From Linnemannia elongata (taxonomy: Eukaryota; Mortierellomycota; Mortierellomycetes; Mortierellales; Mortierellaceae): DNA of 64,000 nt. The stretch lies in NCBI GenBank assembly GCA_036320915.1, contig JAXBDG010000013.1, positions 310,001-374,000 of the forward strand. Direction: 5' to 3'. The position numbers and the translations under genes are program-made. Positions within the stretch are counted from its first letter, which is position 1. Each line of letters starts with the position of its first letter. The notes beneath the pieces were generated by a model. It saw nothing but the letters and a program-made list of their open reading frames with translations. It made no database searches and was not told where the DNA came from. This document shows, piece by piece, positions 47,049-59,569 of the stretch.

Positions 47049-48781
47049 TCAGAACAACCCCTCAGCCTTGGCCTGAACAGTCGTCCTGTACCTATCCTTA
47101 AACATATCCAAATCCACATAACAACCCTTCAAATGTCTCTTTCCCTTTGTCGGATCAAAAGCGGTTCTCGCATGAAGGACCCTCCGGTTCGCAAAAACCA
47201 TACACTGACCGGGTCTCATCGTATGCCTAAACTGTAAATCCTCTCTCTCAATATACCCGGCAAACTTCTTCAAGGCTCCATAAAACGCGCTCACGTCCTC
47301 TGCAGGTAACTCGAGCGGTCCCTGGAAGGGAGGCGCGTAATTGACAGTAAGGGCGTCGTTGAGGGGGTCGAGGACGATGGTGGGGCGGTTATAGTGGAGG
47401 TGATGAGCGTCGTTCTTGTAATGGAAGGTTGTTGGTGTTTTAAGAAGGATTTCATAATCGGCGGGGTGGTTTTCTTTGAGGAGGGAGACGGCTTTGAAAG
47501 AGTCCATAAAGATGGATGTTCCACCGGGGACGCTGTTTTCGAGGCTGTGGAGCAGTTGCAGGCCTGGGGGTGCTTCCATGTAACTAGGGTAAAGTTGTTT
47601 TTTTGATTGAAATCGTGGGAGAAAAAATGGGGGGGGGAGGAAGGGGTGTGCGGGGAAAAAAATGATTTGTTAGCTCCAGTTTCCGGAATTTTTCATACCC
47701 ATCGACAAACACATTCAGAAACAATAAGAACACCACAAAAAAAAACCAAAGAAAAGTCTACTTACAGGAGATCCATATGAAGTCCCAAATTCAAGTTTGT
47801 ATACGCAACATTCTTGGCATCCGGCACCGACTTGACATCCCAAGTCCGTCCATAGAAAGTATGTCTCAAATGCCCAATCCTCTCAGCAGCATTGGCAACC
47901 TCCTGATCCTCCGTTGGAACCCCCTCCAAGAAAAACAGTCCATAATCCTGCAAATGCTTCAATCCCTTCAACAGTCCCTCCGGAGTATTCATGTACTCGT
48001 TATAATCCAACCAGAGGACCTTGGACTTCATGAGCTCAGCGTCCCACAAGATCGGGGCATGGTTCATCCTAGACTCGGCGCGGTGCTCCGTGGGGGTCCC
48101 ACCATAAGAACCCAAGACCATCTCCCAAGGGTAGACAGACTTATGTCCCGGCTGAGATTTCTCTGGCGCCTCCCAGTCGCCCACATCCTCCAACCCCTTC
48201 GACCACACAACCTCCAATCCCTCGGGCGTACCCTTATAAGAGGTAACACCAATATCGAGGGGGACCTGTGTAGAAGCGTGAAGCTTTTGGCGGGTCGAGG
48301 GGTGGATGCATTCGGGGCAGGGGCAGTTATCGCGGAGCCAAAGGGTATTGAGTTTTGTTGGATGAGAGCGGTGGTATTTGGATCCGGTGGGTGATTGGAT
48401 CTCGATGGTTGTGTTGTCCTTCAGGTTGACAGTTGGGAGGGACTCTGTGGTAAAAGGTGCGGTCGCAGAGGATGAGGTGGTGTATGAGGTGTGGATGCTC
48501 CTGGCTCCTGCAATTGATGCTGCCCTGCTGTTGTTCAAGATACCCGCCGCCATCTATTATAAGGAGAACAAAAAAAAAATTAAAGTCTGTTAGTATGGAG
48601 GAGTGAGAAGGCCATGCATGGTTCACATTCATTCGAAAAAGCGAGAAGCGAATTAATGAATGGCAAAAACGCGATTCATGTTTTTCGAACTTACAGCAGG
48701 TCGGGGAGTGAAAGAAGCGAGGCGGGAGGGCGCTGTCCGGGCGACAGTTCTGAGTGCGGTGCCGATAGTCTGCCTAAGCAT
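47049..48781 (-). CDS. Gamma-butyrobetaine dioxygenase (carnitine synthesis), Fe(II)/2-oxoglutarate type
   Basis: Catalyses the last step of L-carnitine synthesis in its best-matching family (BBOX1). Exons 48781-48695, 48553-47766 and 47583-47049 join in phase to give 469 residues. The 29-residue first exon (MLRQTIGTALRTVARTAPSR...) is an arginine-rich amphipathic leader, so mitochondrial import is likely. The N-terminal zinc-binding segment has the typical LWLRDNCPCPECIHP. The iron ligands are H288 and D290 (HMD) and H429 (RVLHAR). FYGRTWDV and PPGLQLLHSLE agree with BBOX more than with the related trimethyllysine dioxygenase, which remains the alternative. Exon 2 itself begins with an in-frame ATG right after its acceptor, so a leaderless form could start at 48553. 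It converges on the polymerase gene. Confidence 0.87.
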
Positions 48782-49178
48782 GGTTGTCGTTTGTGTCGGT
48801 TGGTGATGGTGGTGTTGTAAAGTGTCAAGAAAGGAGAGAGAGAAAAAAGAGAGAAGAGGAAAAAGTAGACGAGGAGAAAAAAAAAGACATAAAAAGGCAT
48901 GCGAGAAAAATGGGGTCTGCCTTTTGATTGGCCAGATCACTTATTCTTTCTCATATGTCACTGTCCAAAAGACCTGCCCGCGCTCGACAGTTGAAACGGA
49001 AGCGGGCGGGAAAATTGTTGATGTGTTACGCCGAGAGAGTATGGGTCTGCGTGGGAGTGAAACATAGATTGAAGAAAAAAGAAGGGACCTCGCAGATGTA
49101 TTTGGGAAGGGAGGGATTGAACAAAAGTGGAGGGACAACGCTAACGGGAAGGAGAACTATTGGCAGGATGTCATGAGC
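48782..49178. other. Intergenic region upstream of the dioxygenase gene
   Basis: 397 bases between the WDR81-like gene's 3' end and the dioxygenase start, on the same strand. CT-rich on the transcribed strand near the start codon. No other feature was seen. Confidence 0.6.
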
Positions 49179-52100
49179 CTAGGAATACAGGTACAGGTCT
49201 CCCTCCATACAGCCTAGAACCAACAACTGGTTCATCGGCAGGATACTAATGCACGAGATCGACGACCGGATCGCTGAACTCTTGAACTTGGACGTGTATG
49301 CCAGCGACTATTGATTTTTGAAAGAACCATGTGTGAGTGCGAAAGCAAAATCTAGACCGTCCTTATCCTCAAGATGGCACATACACGGACAGCAATTGAA
49401 ACAAAAACAACTTACGTCGTCGTTGATGGGTGTAAAGGAGATGGAGTTGTTGTGATGCATAGTAATGATTTCATCCTTGAAGATTTCTAGGGAGACAATC
49501 TCGGACGTGCCCCGGATGGACTTGATGAGTGCCAATGTGTGGACATTCCATATACACACCATATGGTCCGCAGGTGCTGACGTGATCAGAATATCGTTCG
49601 TATAAAACTTCATCTGGGTGATCTCACTGTCAGAGGCTCGCCAATTGCCAACAAGGGTCCCTGTCCTCGACTCCAACAAAGAAACTGTACCATTAGAGAA
49701 CCCAGTCGCAATCAATGTCTCTGCAGGGTTGGTCGTTACCACCTTGACAGTGATACCCAAAGAACTAGTCGCCCGCCAGTTGTGTAGACTGAGATGCGTA
49801 TGACTGTCCAGGAACGTAAGCGTGCTATCCACCAGTCCTGCGACAATATAGCGCGACCGATGAATTGGTATCATCGTCACTACTGGCGCCTTTCCTGTAT
49901 TGAACTGATGTACCGTCTTTCCGGTTTCCGGTTCCCAAAGCTAACACGAATCGAGTGCAAAAGAAAGCGGTTGTTGTGAGATGATAAGCAAAGGATATGG
50001 ACACAGTCAAAAGAAAAAATTGGGCCAAGATGCTTACATGAATCTGCCCATCACAACTGGCGACAATATCCCCGGTACCGAATGATCCACCTCCTGTAGC
50101 AAAGTGGAGATCATAGACAGCACCACGACGATGTCCATTGTACGTCATTAAACACCCCGATCCGGCATCAGCATAGTCTGGGTTCTCAATGGTCCGATGG
50201 ATATCCAAAGACCACAGCTTCACCGTCCTATCCTTCGATCCAGTCGCCAAGATTCGCTGGTACTCGTTCGCACCAATCACCTTGACACCTGAGGTGTGCC
50301 CCTCGAGGCCTTGAAGTTTCCAGTCATTGAACGCAAACTGCATCGACTTTGCCATCTCCTCCTGGTTCGTTGACAAGAACCGGTTCCAATTGCTAAGTGA
50401 TCAAAATTAAACAAGAGATGTAAGTCATCTGTCAAATCAAAAATTGAAACTGATAAAAACTACCTAATCAAATGTCGTACCTAAGTTGTTCGAGTCTGGC
50501 TGTGGTCTTGGCTTTGCCAGGCGAACCAAAGTTCTGGCGGTTTTTTCGTGCGGGGCCAGCACCAAGGATGGGTGACATGGATCCAATCGAGAGAATCTCT
50601 GTAGGCGACTTAGCAGAGTCTTGGCCTCCCAATGTATAATCACCTGCCCTGTTATCGCCCAATCCGTAGTAATGGGAAGAAGAGTCTTTGCCAGACATGA
50701 CCAGTCCAATCGTCGAAGTCACGTTTGTCGATGAAGCTGCCAAGGTGTTCATAGATGTCGAAGCAGAAACCGACGCCAACGCCGACGTTGCCGACGGCAG
50801 TGAGGACGGTCCACTTCCAGCCGAGTTTGCAGAAGGCGATCGACTCTTGGTGGAATCAAACAAGGACAGCGCCTTTGACATGCTGGCAGAGGTCGCTGAC
50901 CAGAGATCCTTGGTAGAAAACGCCGTCCGTTTAGCGTTGGCAAGATCTTTTGCTTGCTGATCCTTTTGCTGCTGCCAAAACGTCGACGAGGAAGATGTCA
51001 AAACAAACTTTCCTTGCGCCGTAATACTTCCTAATGACCGCAGGGGAGAGTTGCCGAACTCTTTGGAATCCAATCTCGCTGCAATAAGTCTCTCGATCGC
51101 ATCACTCGCCGGGATCATGCTCTGCATAGCGTCTTGGCCGACACACGAGCACAATTGCCCATAGGCGTACATCATCTACCAGTACAAAAGTTCACCGCGC
51201 GTTAGATGACGATCATTGGCAATCCTAACAGTGACGTGCTTGCTCATAAAAAACGCGTTTCTCACCTGTTCATTGCGCTGCACATCGATGGAGGACGAAG
51301 CTTTTGTACTGATCTCCTCAATATCGGGGCCAAATCCCGAAAAGTACTTTTGCAAGATTGGAGCGATCTGTTACACAAAGGGGACAAAATGTTAAATATC
51401 ATTCACTTTTCACTCCGTGAGCAATTGATGTAGTCTTTTCGCCAGCCAATACTTACGTGCTTCTCCCAGTCGGGTCTGTTCAACGAGAAACTCAATTGCA
51501 GGATAAAGTCCAATGCGGTTCGACTGACGGCCAATCTTGGACTGCCTTGAGTGTCGGGTCGATTGGACGGCTTGCGAGGGCTTGGTTCAATCAACCGATA
51601 GATCAACTCTGACCCACCATTCTTCAGTTCCGTCACCAACTGCGTGTCGTACATATGTGGCACCAGCTATTCACAAAAAAAAAAAAAAAATAGGCAAATG
51701 TTAGCCCTCGACTTATAAACTTGAAAGTAAGCATCGTGAATCGCAAAAGTGAGGCACCACGTACAGATCCAAGAAGTCCCAGAAGATTCCTGAGTGTGTT
51801 GCTGGTTCTCGCCGTGAATGAAGACGACGCCGAGTCGATCAAGTGCATGATGTGACTGAACTGAACCAGCGCAAAAGTCGACCCGAACTCGTTGGCGATC
51901 CCGCTCAAAGTGATCTTCAGAATGGGAAGATACATTGGATCCTTGAACGCCAATCTCGAGAACGGCTTCATGACATGCTTCGAAGTCAATATAGGCCCGA
52001 TTGAGCGGCTACCACATGTAGAAGATTTTTATCGCGACTGTGTTAGCAATACGTCATGCATATAATAGACTGAGGTAACGCGATAGAGATAGACTGGCTT

Positions 52101-55100
52101 ACCAAATGCCAACAAACGCTTCGCTGGCGACTCTTCCCAGCCTAGGAACATGGTCAACACTGGCCTTTTTGGTGGTATCTTCATCGATTGCTGGAACACT
52201 CACTGCTGTGTTCTCAGGTGCGGCTGTCGAAGATGTCGATGAGCTATCGTCCAATGTAGCCTCGCTCTGGGTATAATCGGCAGTCAGCGAATCGAGGTAG
52301 TAAGGGAATAATTGCTTCAGGAATGTGCTTGTACCGAACCGCCGTAAGAACTCGTTGAACACCAGCGTGCTGAACATCTCAATCGGTAGGACCGGTCTTG
52401 AAGTCTACACAGTTGACAATAAGGATGAACACCAAATTAGTTGGGCGACTCATGACATCTTCGTCCCGCTTTGTCACGGCACAGGAACCAACTTGACGTT
52501 ACCTCAAACAAGGCAATTATAGGTTTGAGCAAGAAGGTTTTGGTCCGCTTAATGCCCAGTCGCTGTCCGAGTTTCGGGAATAGTCCAAGTGCTCGCACGC
52601 GAGTCTCTTCATCCGTAAAGAGGTATACAAACACAGGCAGGGCAATCTCAAACGTTTCATCTTCGAACAGACATATCCGATCAATCCATTTCGAGGCCAA
52701 ATCCATTTGAGTTGATTTTGGGCTATACCATATCCAATGGTGCGAAAAAAAAGTGCACAGCGTAAGTCAGGCACGTCTTTTCAAACGTCATGTCAGCTAT
52801 TACATACCACAGAGCAAACCCTTACCAAACATAGAACATTGACAAGAAGTCATAGATTTCGCCGATCAATGACGGGACAAACATCTCGATGGTTGGCGAC
52901 TGCGGCGAAAGCGCAGGTATAGACTTTTGTAGGATGGTATCGATCTTGGGCCGCGCCTTCCAGTCACTCCTCAGCATCGATGTAATAGTCCCACTCACAG
53001 CGATCGGCATCTATGCAACATACAAATGGCAACATGCAACTGCTTAGAAAACTGCCGCATGAAGCTAATTCCTTCGCCCTTATCGTAGCTGCTGTAAAGC
53101 GAAATGCCTACCAGTCGAGACTCGGTGAGATCGGCGATGGACACATGCGGCCTGAGGGCCATAGCAATGCTGTTGTTGGGGACATCCTCGGCAAGGTAGA
53201 TCTGCTTGAACAGCTCTCCAAGACAGTAGACATCCCAGCTCTGCATGTACTCAAACGATTCCCGCTCCTTCGCAGCGCTGTCGTCAGGTTCGCGGATCGG
53301 AGAGTCAGCCAAGATCCGAGATTGAGCCGCGTCGTTGCTCATAAAGTGGTACTTTGATCCAAAGTGAAAGGTCTTTTCAAAATTGTCCAGCTCCTCAGTG
53401 AATACAGCATCCTGGAGGTCTTTTGAGATGTCGATGGGCTCCGATTGCATAAACTGTACCATCGCTTCAGGTCGCGTCGATGCAAGGTTGGCGTCCTGTG
53501 TGATCTGGTTGATAGGCGAGAGCAAGTTGTTATTGGAGGGCGATACAGTTGCGAGGGCTGTGCTTGTGACATCACGTTCATGGTTACTATTGATGATGAT
53601 CGATGTCGGACGAGATGCTGGTTGATGTTGGCGTAAGGATTTTGAGCGAGTAGGTGCTGTCGGGCGGAAGAGTAGGTCAGAGACCTTCTCCACAAATTGC
53701 GGGCGATCGTTTTGCGGTTTGTAAAAGCTGCGACGTTTCGTGATCTTGGTCGCCTTCTCCAGCGCCGTCCGTGCTTTAGCCTGCGACTTGACAAACTCAC
53801 TATGATTCAAAGAAGGATATAGCATACCTTAGAGACATGTGCATACAAAAACAATCTACCCCGAATTGAGCCAAAATTGCTCTTTGAACGCTTACGCTTT
53901 GGAAAGGGACCAGTTGGAGGCCCGTTGGGGGTGTGGATCTGTAAAGAGCTGGATGATTCCGTGCTTCATAAACTCGCTCTGGCCCGGAAACAACGACAAT
54001 GCCACATTCTTGGCCTCAATTGCGCTAGGGCCCGACAGCTTGTATCCAAAGGTCAAGTCGATCCATTCGTGCAGGTGATTCGAGACATAGTCGCTCTCCA
54101 GTGCTTCCCGATGAATCATGATGAAGTCTTCCGGTGTGGCAGCCCATTGAGGCAGGGACATGTCCGGCATGTCCGCATGGATGGATTTGAAGATCGAAGG
54201 GTCGGTGTAGAACTCGGGGATACACTCGTCAGGGGTCCACTCGTACAGTCGACGAATCGAGGAAGGGTATTCGTTGGCCTCGTATTTCGACCGCACAAAC
54301 TGGCACAGGACAGGGATGGGAATCTGGCGAGCCATGTACACATAGTAGGTGATGTCGGACAAAATGTCGGTGATGTGATGGGGGATAGGGCCGTCAAAGG
54401 TCACATCCAGTTGTTCGTCGCCTTTGTTAAGTCGGAATTTTGTCTTTGTAAAGTCTCGCCATCCGTGATGAATCTCTTTTCCTGTAAAGTCCGTGACCCA
54501 AGGAAAGATGGGGTGTACATTCGGATCTCCTTGACGACGTCCTATATCCATAAACAAATACGCGTAAATCCTTGTCAGTTGTCAGACATTGTACCCAAGG
54601 CAGTGATTGCGGGCCAATTTAAGGAAGTTAATTATGTGTGCAATTATACCTGCGGCATGATTGAGAATCATAAGATATGTAAAGTTAGATATCTCGCCAC
54701 GCGCCCACTTCATGACAGTCGACTCTTCCTGAATGGCTAATAATTATAGATTAAAGATTGACGCGTTAGATGTTAGTCCAAAGAACAAACATCCTGAAAA
54801 GCCAGCCGTCACAATACTGACCTTTTGGTATGCCGACAAGAGACCTGTACTCGCTCCTCTCGACCGCCGCTATACTGGAAGCATCGGCCGGTCTGTGCGG
54901 CACAGAGCACTTGATTCCCGTCAACGATATCCAAAGATTTTCATCGATGTAAATGTTGGAAGGGTTGATGTTTCCATGAATGAGCCCATTCTCGTGCAAG
55001 CCCTTAACTGCTTTCAAAAGCTGGTATACCAAAAAGCCTTTCTTAAGCGAGGTATTGAGGTTTCCCGGGTTGAATCGCAGCATGTCCTGCAGCGTCGTCA

Positions 55101-56258
55101 ATCCTGTGGCTCCTCCTGCACGGTGTGGTGAGAGGCAGTAATGAGCATCGTCCGACTCGATGATGACGGTTGCTGATGCAATGTTGGATGGCGGCCGTCG
55201 ACCCTTGGTATCGGGACTTCTTTCCATCGGGACAAGATGGGTGTTCCTGCGACCATCTTCTTGGGTGATATGAACTACCCTGTATCGCAGGGTGGTTGGG
55301 TATATGATGTCGAGAACTTGCTCAATTAGACGCTTGTTGCGAGTCCGGATGTCCTGCCTGCTCTCTCCACTTGTTCGAGTCGACTCGCTGCCGGTTATGC
55401 CATCATCGCTCTCGAGGATAGGACAAAAGGCTTTGTAGTTGGGGTACGCTGGATTCAACCTCCTTGCCTCGTCAGATTTGAACGAACCGCCGTCGTCTGT
55501 GATCATGAGTTCCCGGATGTAGTCCTCAGCTGTAATGTTCCAGTCCTTGTTGCTTGATATCGATGTCAATGTCGGAAATGACTTTTGTTGAGGCCTATTC
55601 AACCCTACTGACTTTTCCTCTGCGGACTCGACGAACACTCGTACCCTATTGTGGGCATTCAAGGGAGCAGGGTCGTATTAACCATTCTGTTACAACTTTT
55701 CGTAAATACACCCAACGCGTGAAGATAGATTCTTCTATAGGTGCAACAAAAAAAACAGTACCTGGTCCAATTGTCCTGCTGTAACGGTTTCGTCTTTGAG
55801 ATGACGTTGATAAAGACGTTAACCTCGCCAACTCCTGTGGTTGCCGTGCCGTTGCTGCTAGAGCTCCCATTTCCACTGCTGGTCCCGTTTATAGTGCTTC
55901 CATTGACTCCTTCTTTGGAAGGGGTAGCCTTGCTCTCGTATAGACTTGTCGCAGTGCCGTTGTGGAGTTGGTCGAGCCACGACTTTTGTACCTATTGATT
56001 TTGTGATTAGAGAGAAGTAAGGCAATGTTTCAAACGTATTAGCGGGCGTTTATTATCTTTGCATTTCCTTCAGTTTTTGTGGTCACAAAGCGCTCCTGAG
56101 AAGCTAATAATCAGAGACTGAAGGTGTGAACGTACGACGCTGCAGGCGGTATGGCCGAGGGAGGAGTCGAGAGGGAAGCAAGGGAATGCGACATGGAGTT
56201 GTAAATCGCGTTCGATGAGTTCAGCCAGCTCGGTTGCGTTGAGTCCTGCGCCGAACAT
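49179..56258 (-). CDS. WDR81-type protein: pseudokinase, BEACH domain, WD40 repeats
   Basis: Endosomal/lysosomal trafficking protein family; animal WDR81 acts with WDR91 on PI3P turnover and autophagy. Sixteen exons start at 56258, 55991, 55645, 54736, 54541, 53799, 53010, 52722, 52404, 52008, 51666, 51367, 51175, 50392, 49940 and 49307; all joins are in phase and give 1,854 residues (human WDR81: 1,941). A kinase-like segment has HGNINPSN at residues 341-348, lacking the catalytic HRD aspartate. The BEACH domain covers about residues 395-640 (VMKWARGEISNFTYLMILN, YPSSIRRLYEWTPDE). WDVYCLGELF (825-834) resembles the kinase C-lobe. Helical repeats follow, then an S-rich linker (about 1340-1510) and C-terminal WD40 repeats (GHTSGVKVIG, ATGSKDRTVKLW), ending at a stop at 49181-49179. 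The exon 6/7 join (53112/53010) is the least certain. Confidence 0.88.
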
Positions 56259-56673
56259 TGAATGTCCTTGGTTTCGTTGGTGGTTGAGTGATGGGAGTAA
56301 TGTGTTATGTCCTTGGCTTGTAGAAGGAGTACAAAAGGCGAGAGGTCAGACGGACGAAGGACGGGAAGAAAGGAGTGTCAAAGGAGAGAAAGAATAAAAA
56401 GAAAGAATAAAATAAAAAGCGCGTGTGCAAGTTTCGCTTTTGTGTATGTCTGTGAGCACTTGGACGTCTGTTCGCTTCCCACGAAGGTGTGCAATTTCAA
56501 TCACTCATTCATGCGCGTGACTGTTGCATGCCCATTCGAACCTTGAAAAATGCGCGTGAGATAAAAAGCCCTCCTCGCTTTGCCTTTGCATCGTCAACAC
56601 TTGCCTCGAGCAAACCCTCCCCCGTCGATCGAGATTCCACATCAGGAACCAAGGACAAGGAAAACGTCCAAAG
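56259..56673. promoter_or_regulatory. Divergent promoter region of the WDR81-like and FNBP4-like genes
   Basis: 415 bases between two opposite ATGs. An AATAAAATAAAAAG stretch (56406-56419) and an AGATAAAAAG (56559-56568) are the only TATA-like sequences; the latter is about 105 bases upstream of the plus-strand start. Confidence 0.5.
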
Positions 56674-58444
56674 ATGAACGCTCTGGTCAACTACGGCACA
56701 GACTCAGATTCTGACGATGACGACAACATCATTCATACTCCAACTCACACCACAAAACAACTAGCAAGCAATCAGGCACAGCTAACCGCAAGCAGCAACA
56801 AGGACGACGAGGAGGAGGATGATCCAATTTTAGCCGCATTGAAGGACCTCCAGGACTTTGCCGCGTCCGTCAACGAGAATGAATCCGATCCTTCCTCTTC
56901 AGGCACTACTGCCACATCTGTTGCCGGTGCCGGATCAGGGGAAACTGTTGAACAGGATCAGGAAGACCTCGAGTTCTTGTCGTTCCTTCAAGAAATCGAC
57001 GCCATCCCCAACCCAGACGACGACAGCCAACAACCTCCTCCACCACCACCGCCGCCGCCACCATTAGAATCACCAACAATCATTGACAACATACCACCAC
57101 CGCCACCCCCTGCACCTTCTACATTTACTACAATACCCTCACCACCTTCAACATCACAAACCGATCCAATAACAACAACAGAATCAATTCATCAATCCGT
57201 CCAAATGATCTACAACCGCCTCTACCACATCTCCCTCCTCCCGTCCGCCTCTACAATATCCCAAGATCTTGAACGGAGGCTATTGGAGTTCGCGATTAGG
57301 GTAGTTGATTGGAAAAAGGGTGGACTCGAAGAAGCCTACTTTCTGGGAGAGGATCTTGCAGATGCCCTGGCCCAGGAAGCTGCTGCAGGAGTCGATGGCG
57401 GTGGTACTAAGGAAGGTGTGGCTGCGACTTTACCAGATTTCGGTGGTATTGTGGGGTCGATGATTCAGTATATGTTTCGACTGGAACAGATGGCGACGCC
57501 TAATGGGTGGATGGCAGTTTGGGATACTGAGGATGAGGCCTATGGGTTCCAACATGTCAGGACTGTAAGTTTTCTTCGATTCGTTTTTCATTGCCTTGCG
57601 GAGCAAAATATATTTATTTAGAGGTAGTTATCACTTCCTTCCTACTCACAAATACTTCCACTTCTTGATGAATATGAAAACATAGGGACTGTATTCGCCA
57701 GTGTACCCATCGATGGACTTGATCACCACTTTGGACCCTCCTGCTCCTACAAAATCAACGCATGGACGGATATCGCCAACAACATACAAGAGTAACAGCT
57801 GGAACTACCATTCTTCAACGAAAACCTCTGCCTCCTCTCCGACGACACACACAGCACCAACAACTACCACAACCATGACAGCACCAACATTAAACCCATG
57901 GGCAACACCCGAAACAAACACAACGACCTCCAGTCCTCAATCCGCAGGATCAGATGGAACCAGCAGCCTCGCCCAATCTCCCAGCCTCATCAACAACGTT
58001 ACCAAAACCTCATCATCCCCAAGCGAGCCAGCTTTTGGAACTGCAAAGAAGAAGAAACGGAAACTTGACGACTCTACATCTACAGCAGCTTCAGGAGGAG
58101 ACGACGGCTCACTCTTTGACCAATCCATCCACCCCTCGCGCCGAGCCGCACTTGTCAAAATTGGGGGCGCTAATCCTGGCAGTAGCACTGCCAAGGCCTC
58201 TTCTTCTTCTTCTTCCTCCTCCTCCTCGTCAAAGGTGATGCCCAAGAAACTCGCCAGTCTATTACAAAAATGGAATGAGAAAGATATTGAAATGAGCGAC
58301 GACGAGGACAACGACGAGGACGATGGCCGTGATCAAGGGCACCAGGATCTGAGCAATAGTCGGACGGGCGCCAATAGTCAAAGCCTAGGCGTTGGTGGAG
58401 GTGGCGATTGGCGTGATAGACGGCAACAGCATCATTACAAGTAG
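56674..58444 (+). CDS. FNBP4-like proline-rich protein (formin-binding protein 4 family)
   Basis: Exons 56674-57564 and 57686-58444 join in phase 0 to give 549 residues. The order of short motifs matches animal FNBP4: an N-terminal YGTDSDSDDDD, an EIDAI segment near residue 110, proline runs (about 118-150), a helical block IRVVDWKKGGLEEAYF, then PNGWMAVWD as the first half of a WW domain, and near the end MPKKLASLLQKWNEKD. The second WW tryptophan position is not a clear match (the join reads QHVRTGLYSPVYP), so the WW domain may be degenerate. The intron falls inside it. A basic KKKKRKLD patch near residue 420 could be a nuclear signal. FNBP4 is linked to formins and to splicing in animals; a role in fungi is unknown. 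Paralogy is based on motif order recalled from the family, hence moderate confidence. Confidence 0.7.
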
Positions 58445-58814
58445 CATTTTTCCCTCCCCTTTTTTCTCGTACAATAATACACCAAACATGTAAACATAAG
58501 ACTGACACACTCTTTTTGACACGTTGTGTACTGTGTACGTCCACAGCTGCCCATGTGGGTTCACATATTTTTATTTTTTTATTGCCCTCGAGAGCAATAA
58601 CCCATTTAGCCCAACCAGCAAAGAGAGGTACCCCCCCCTCCGGATCTTCCCCCTCTTGTTCGCACTACCTAAAATGGCATCCCTATCCTTGTTCATACCC
58701 CGACAACGATTAACGTTCAAGCCAAAAGGCAAGGACAGACGCACGGAACAGCCCGAACAACATGGCGGGGTAATTTCCATTAAAGAGTCGAGAGTAAAAG
58801 AGGGGAACGAGAGG

Positions 58815-58903
58815 AAAAAAAAAAAAAAAAAAAAAAAAATAGAGATGAGCTGCTCTCTTTAGATTTTTTTTTTTTTTTTTTTTGAGAGAGAGAGAGAGAG
58901 AGA
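58815..58903. repeat. A25, T20 and (GA)10 tracts in a row
   Basis: The A run and the T run face each other 24 bases apart and can pair as a long A:T stem. A GA dinucleotide repeat follows directly. Confidence 0.85.
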
Positions 58904-59256
58904 AAAATGAGGGCAAGAAAGAAAGAAAGAGGGAGGAGAGTGAATGACAGAATGAGGAAAAGGGTTGTTAGGGTTCGGTCATTTTTCCTGTGAGCACTCG
59001 GAAGCAACCAAAGACACAGACCAGTTTTGCCCTGCTCTCCCCTCCTCATGAACAAAAATAAAAAATGTCACGAAGGCAAAGAAAGAAGGAAAAGAGGGAG
59101 CAAAGGAACTTTGTAGGTGCAGCACGAGAGTCAGGGGCGGAATGGCGTACCCCCTCTTCTCTTCCTTTGCCTTCAATTCCTTCCGTCCAAGCACGTTGTG
59201 GGTCCCGCAAGTTTCAAAAATAACGCAATCTTGGATGGTGCAATTTTTCTTTTAGT

Positions 59257-59284
59257 GTCTGTGTGTTGGGAACACACACAGACA
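59257..59284. repeat. Hairpin with 3-base loop
   Basis: GTCTGTGTGTT, then GGG, then AACACACACAGAC. The arms pair with only a 2-base slip in the AC repeat. It lies about 290 bases beyond the carrier stop codon and might act at its 3' end. Confidence 0.6.
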
Positions 59285-59569
59285 GTAACTCACACTAATT
59301 TGCGGGAGACGAAAAGAGTTTTTATGGAAAGGGAAGAACTTCCAAGGCGAGACAACAAAAGAATTCAAGAAAAAGAAAAGAATGCTAATGAAACCATCTC
59401 TCGTTCAAGGCTTCAACAAAGAACAAGAAAAACGGACCGAGGGGGATTATTATTATGAATGTTTTTATTCGTGCGTCTAAGAAATGTATGTTCAATGAGA
59501 GGGGGGAGTGTAGAGAAAACAAAGAGGGGGGATATGTAGTTGTCAATCGATCTAAAGGACGAAAGCACT

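Larger units (their letters stand above)
58445..59569. other. Convergent 3' region between the FNBP4-like and ADP/ATP carrier genes
   Basis: No supported gene. It holds an A25 run (58815-58839), a T20 run (58864-58883), a (GA)10 repeat (58884-58903) and a tight GT/AC hairpin (59257-59284). Confidence 0.6.

Noticed and set aside
53877..54740. 287-codon antisense frame over the BEACH exon
   Set aside because: Crosses an exon, an intron and the next exon of a firmly modelled gene on the other strand.
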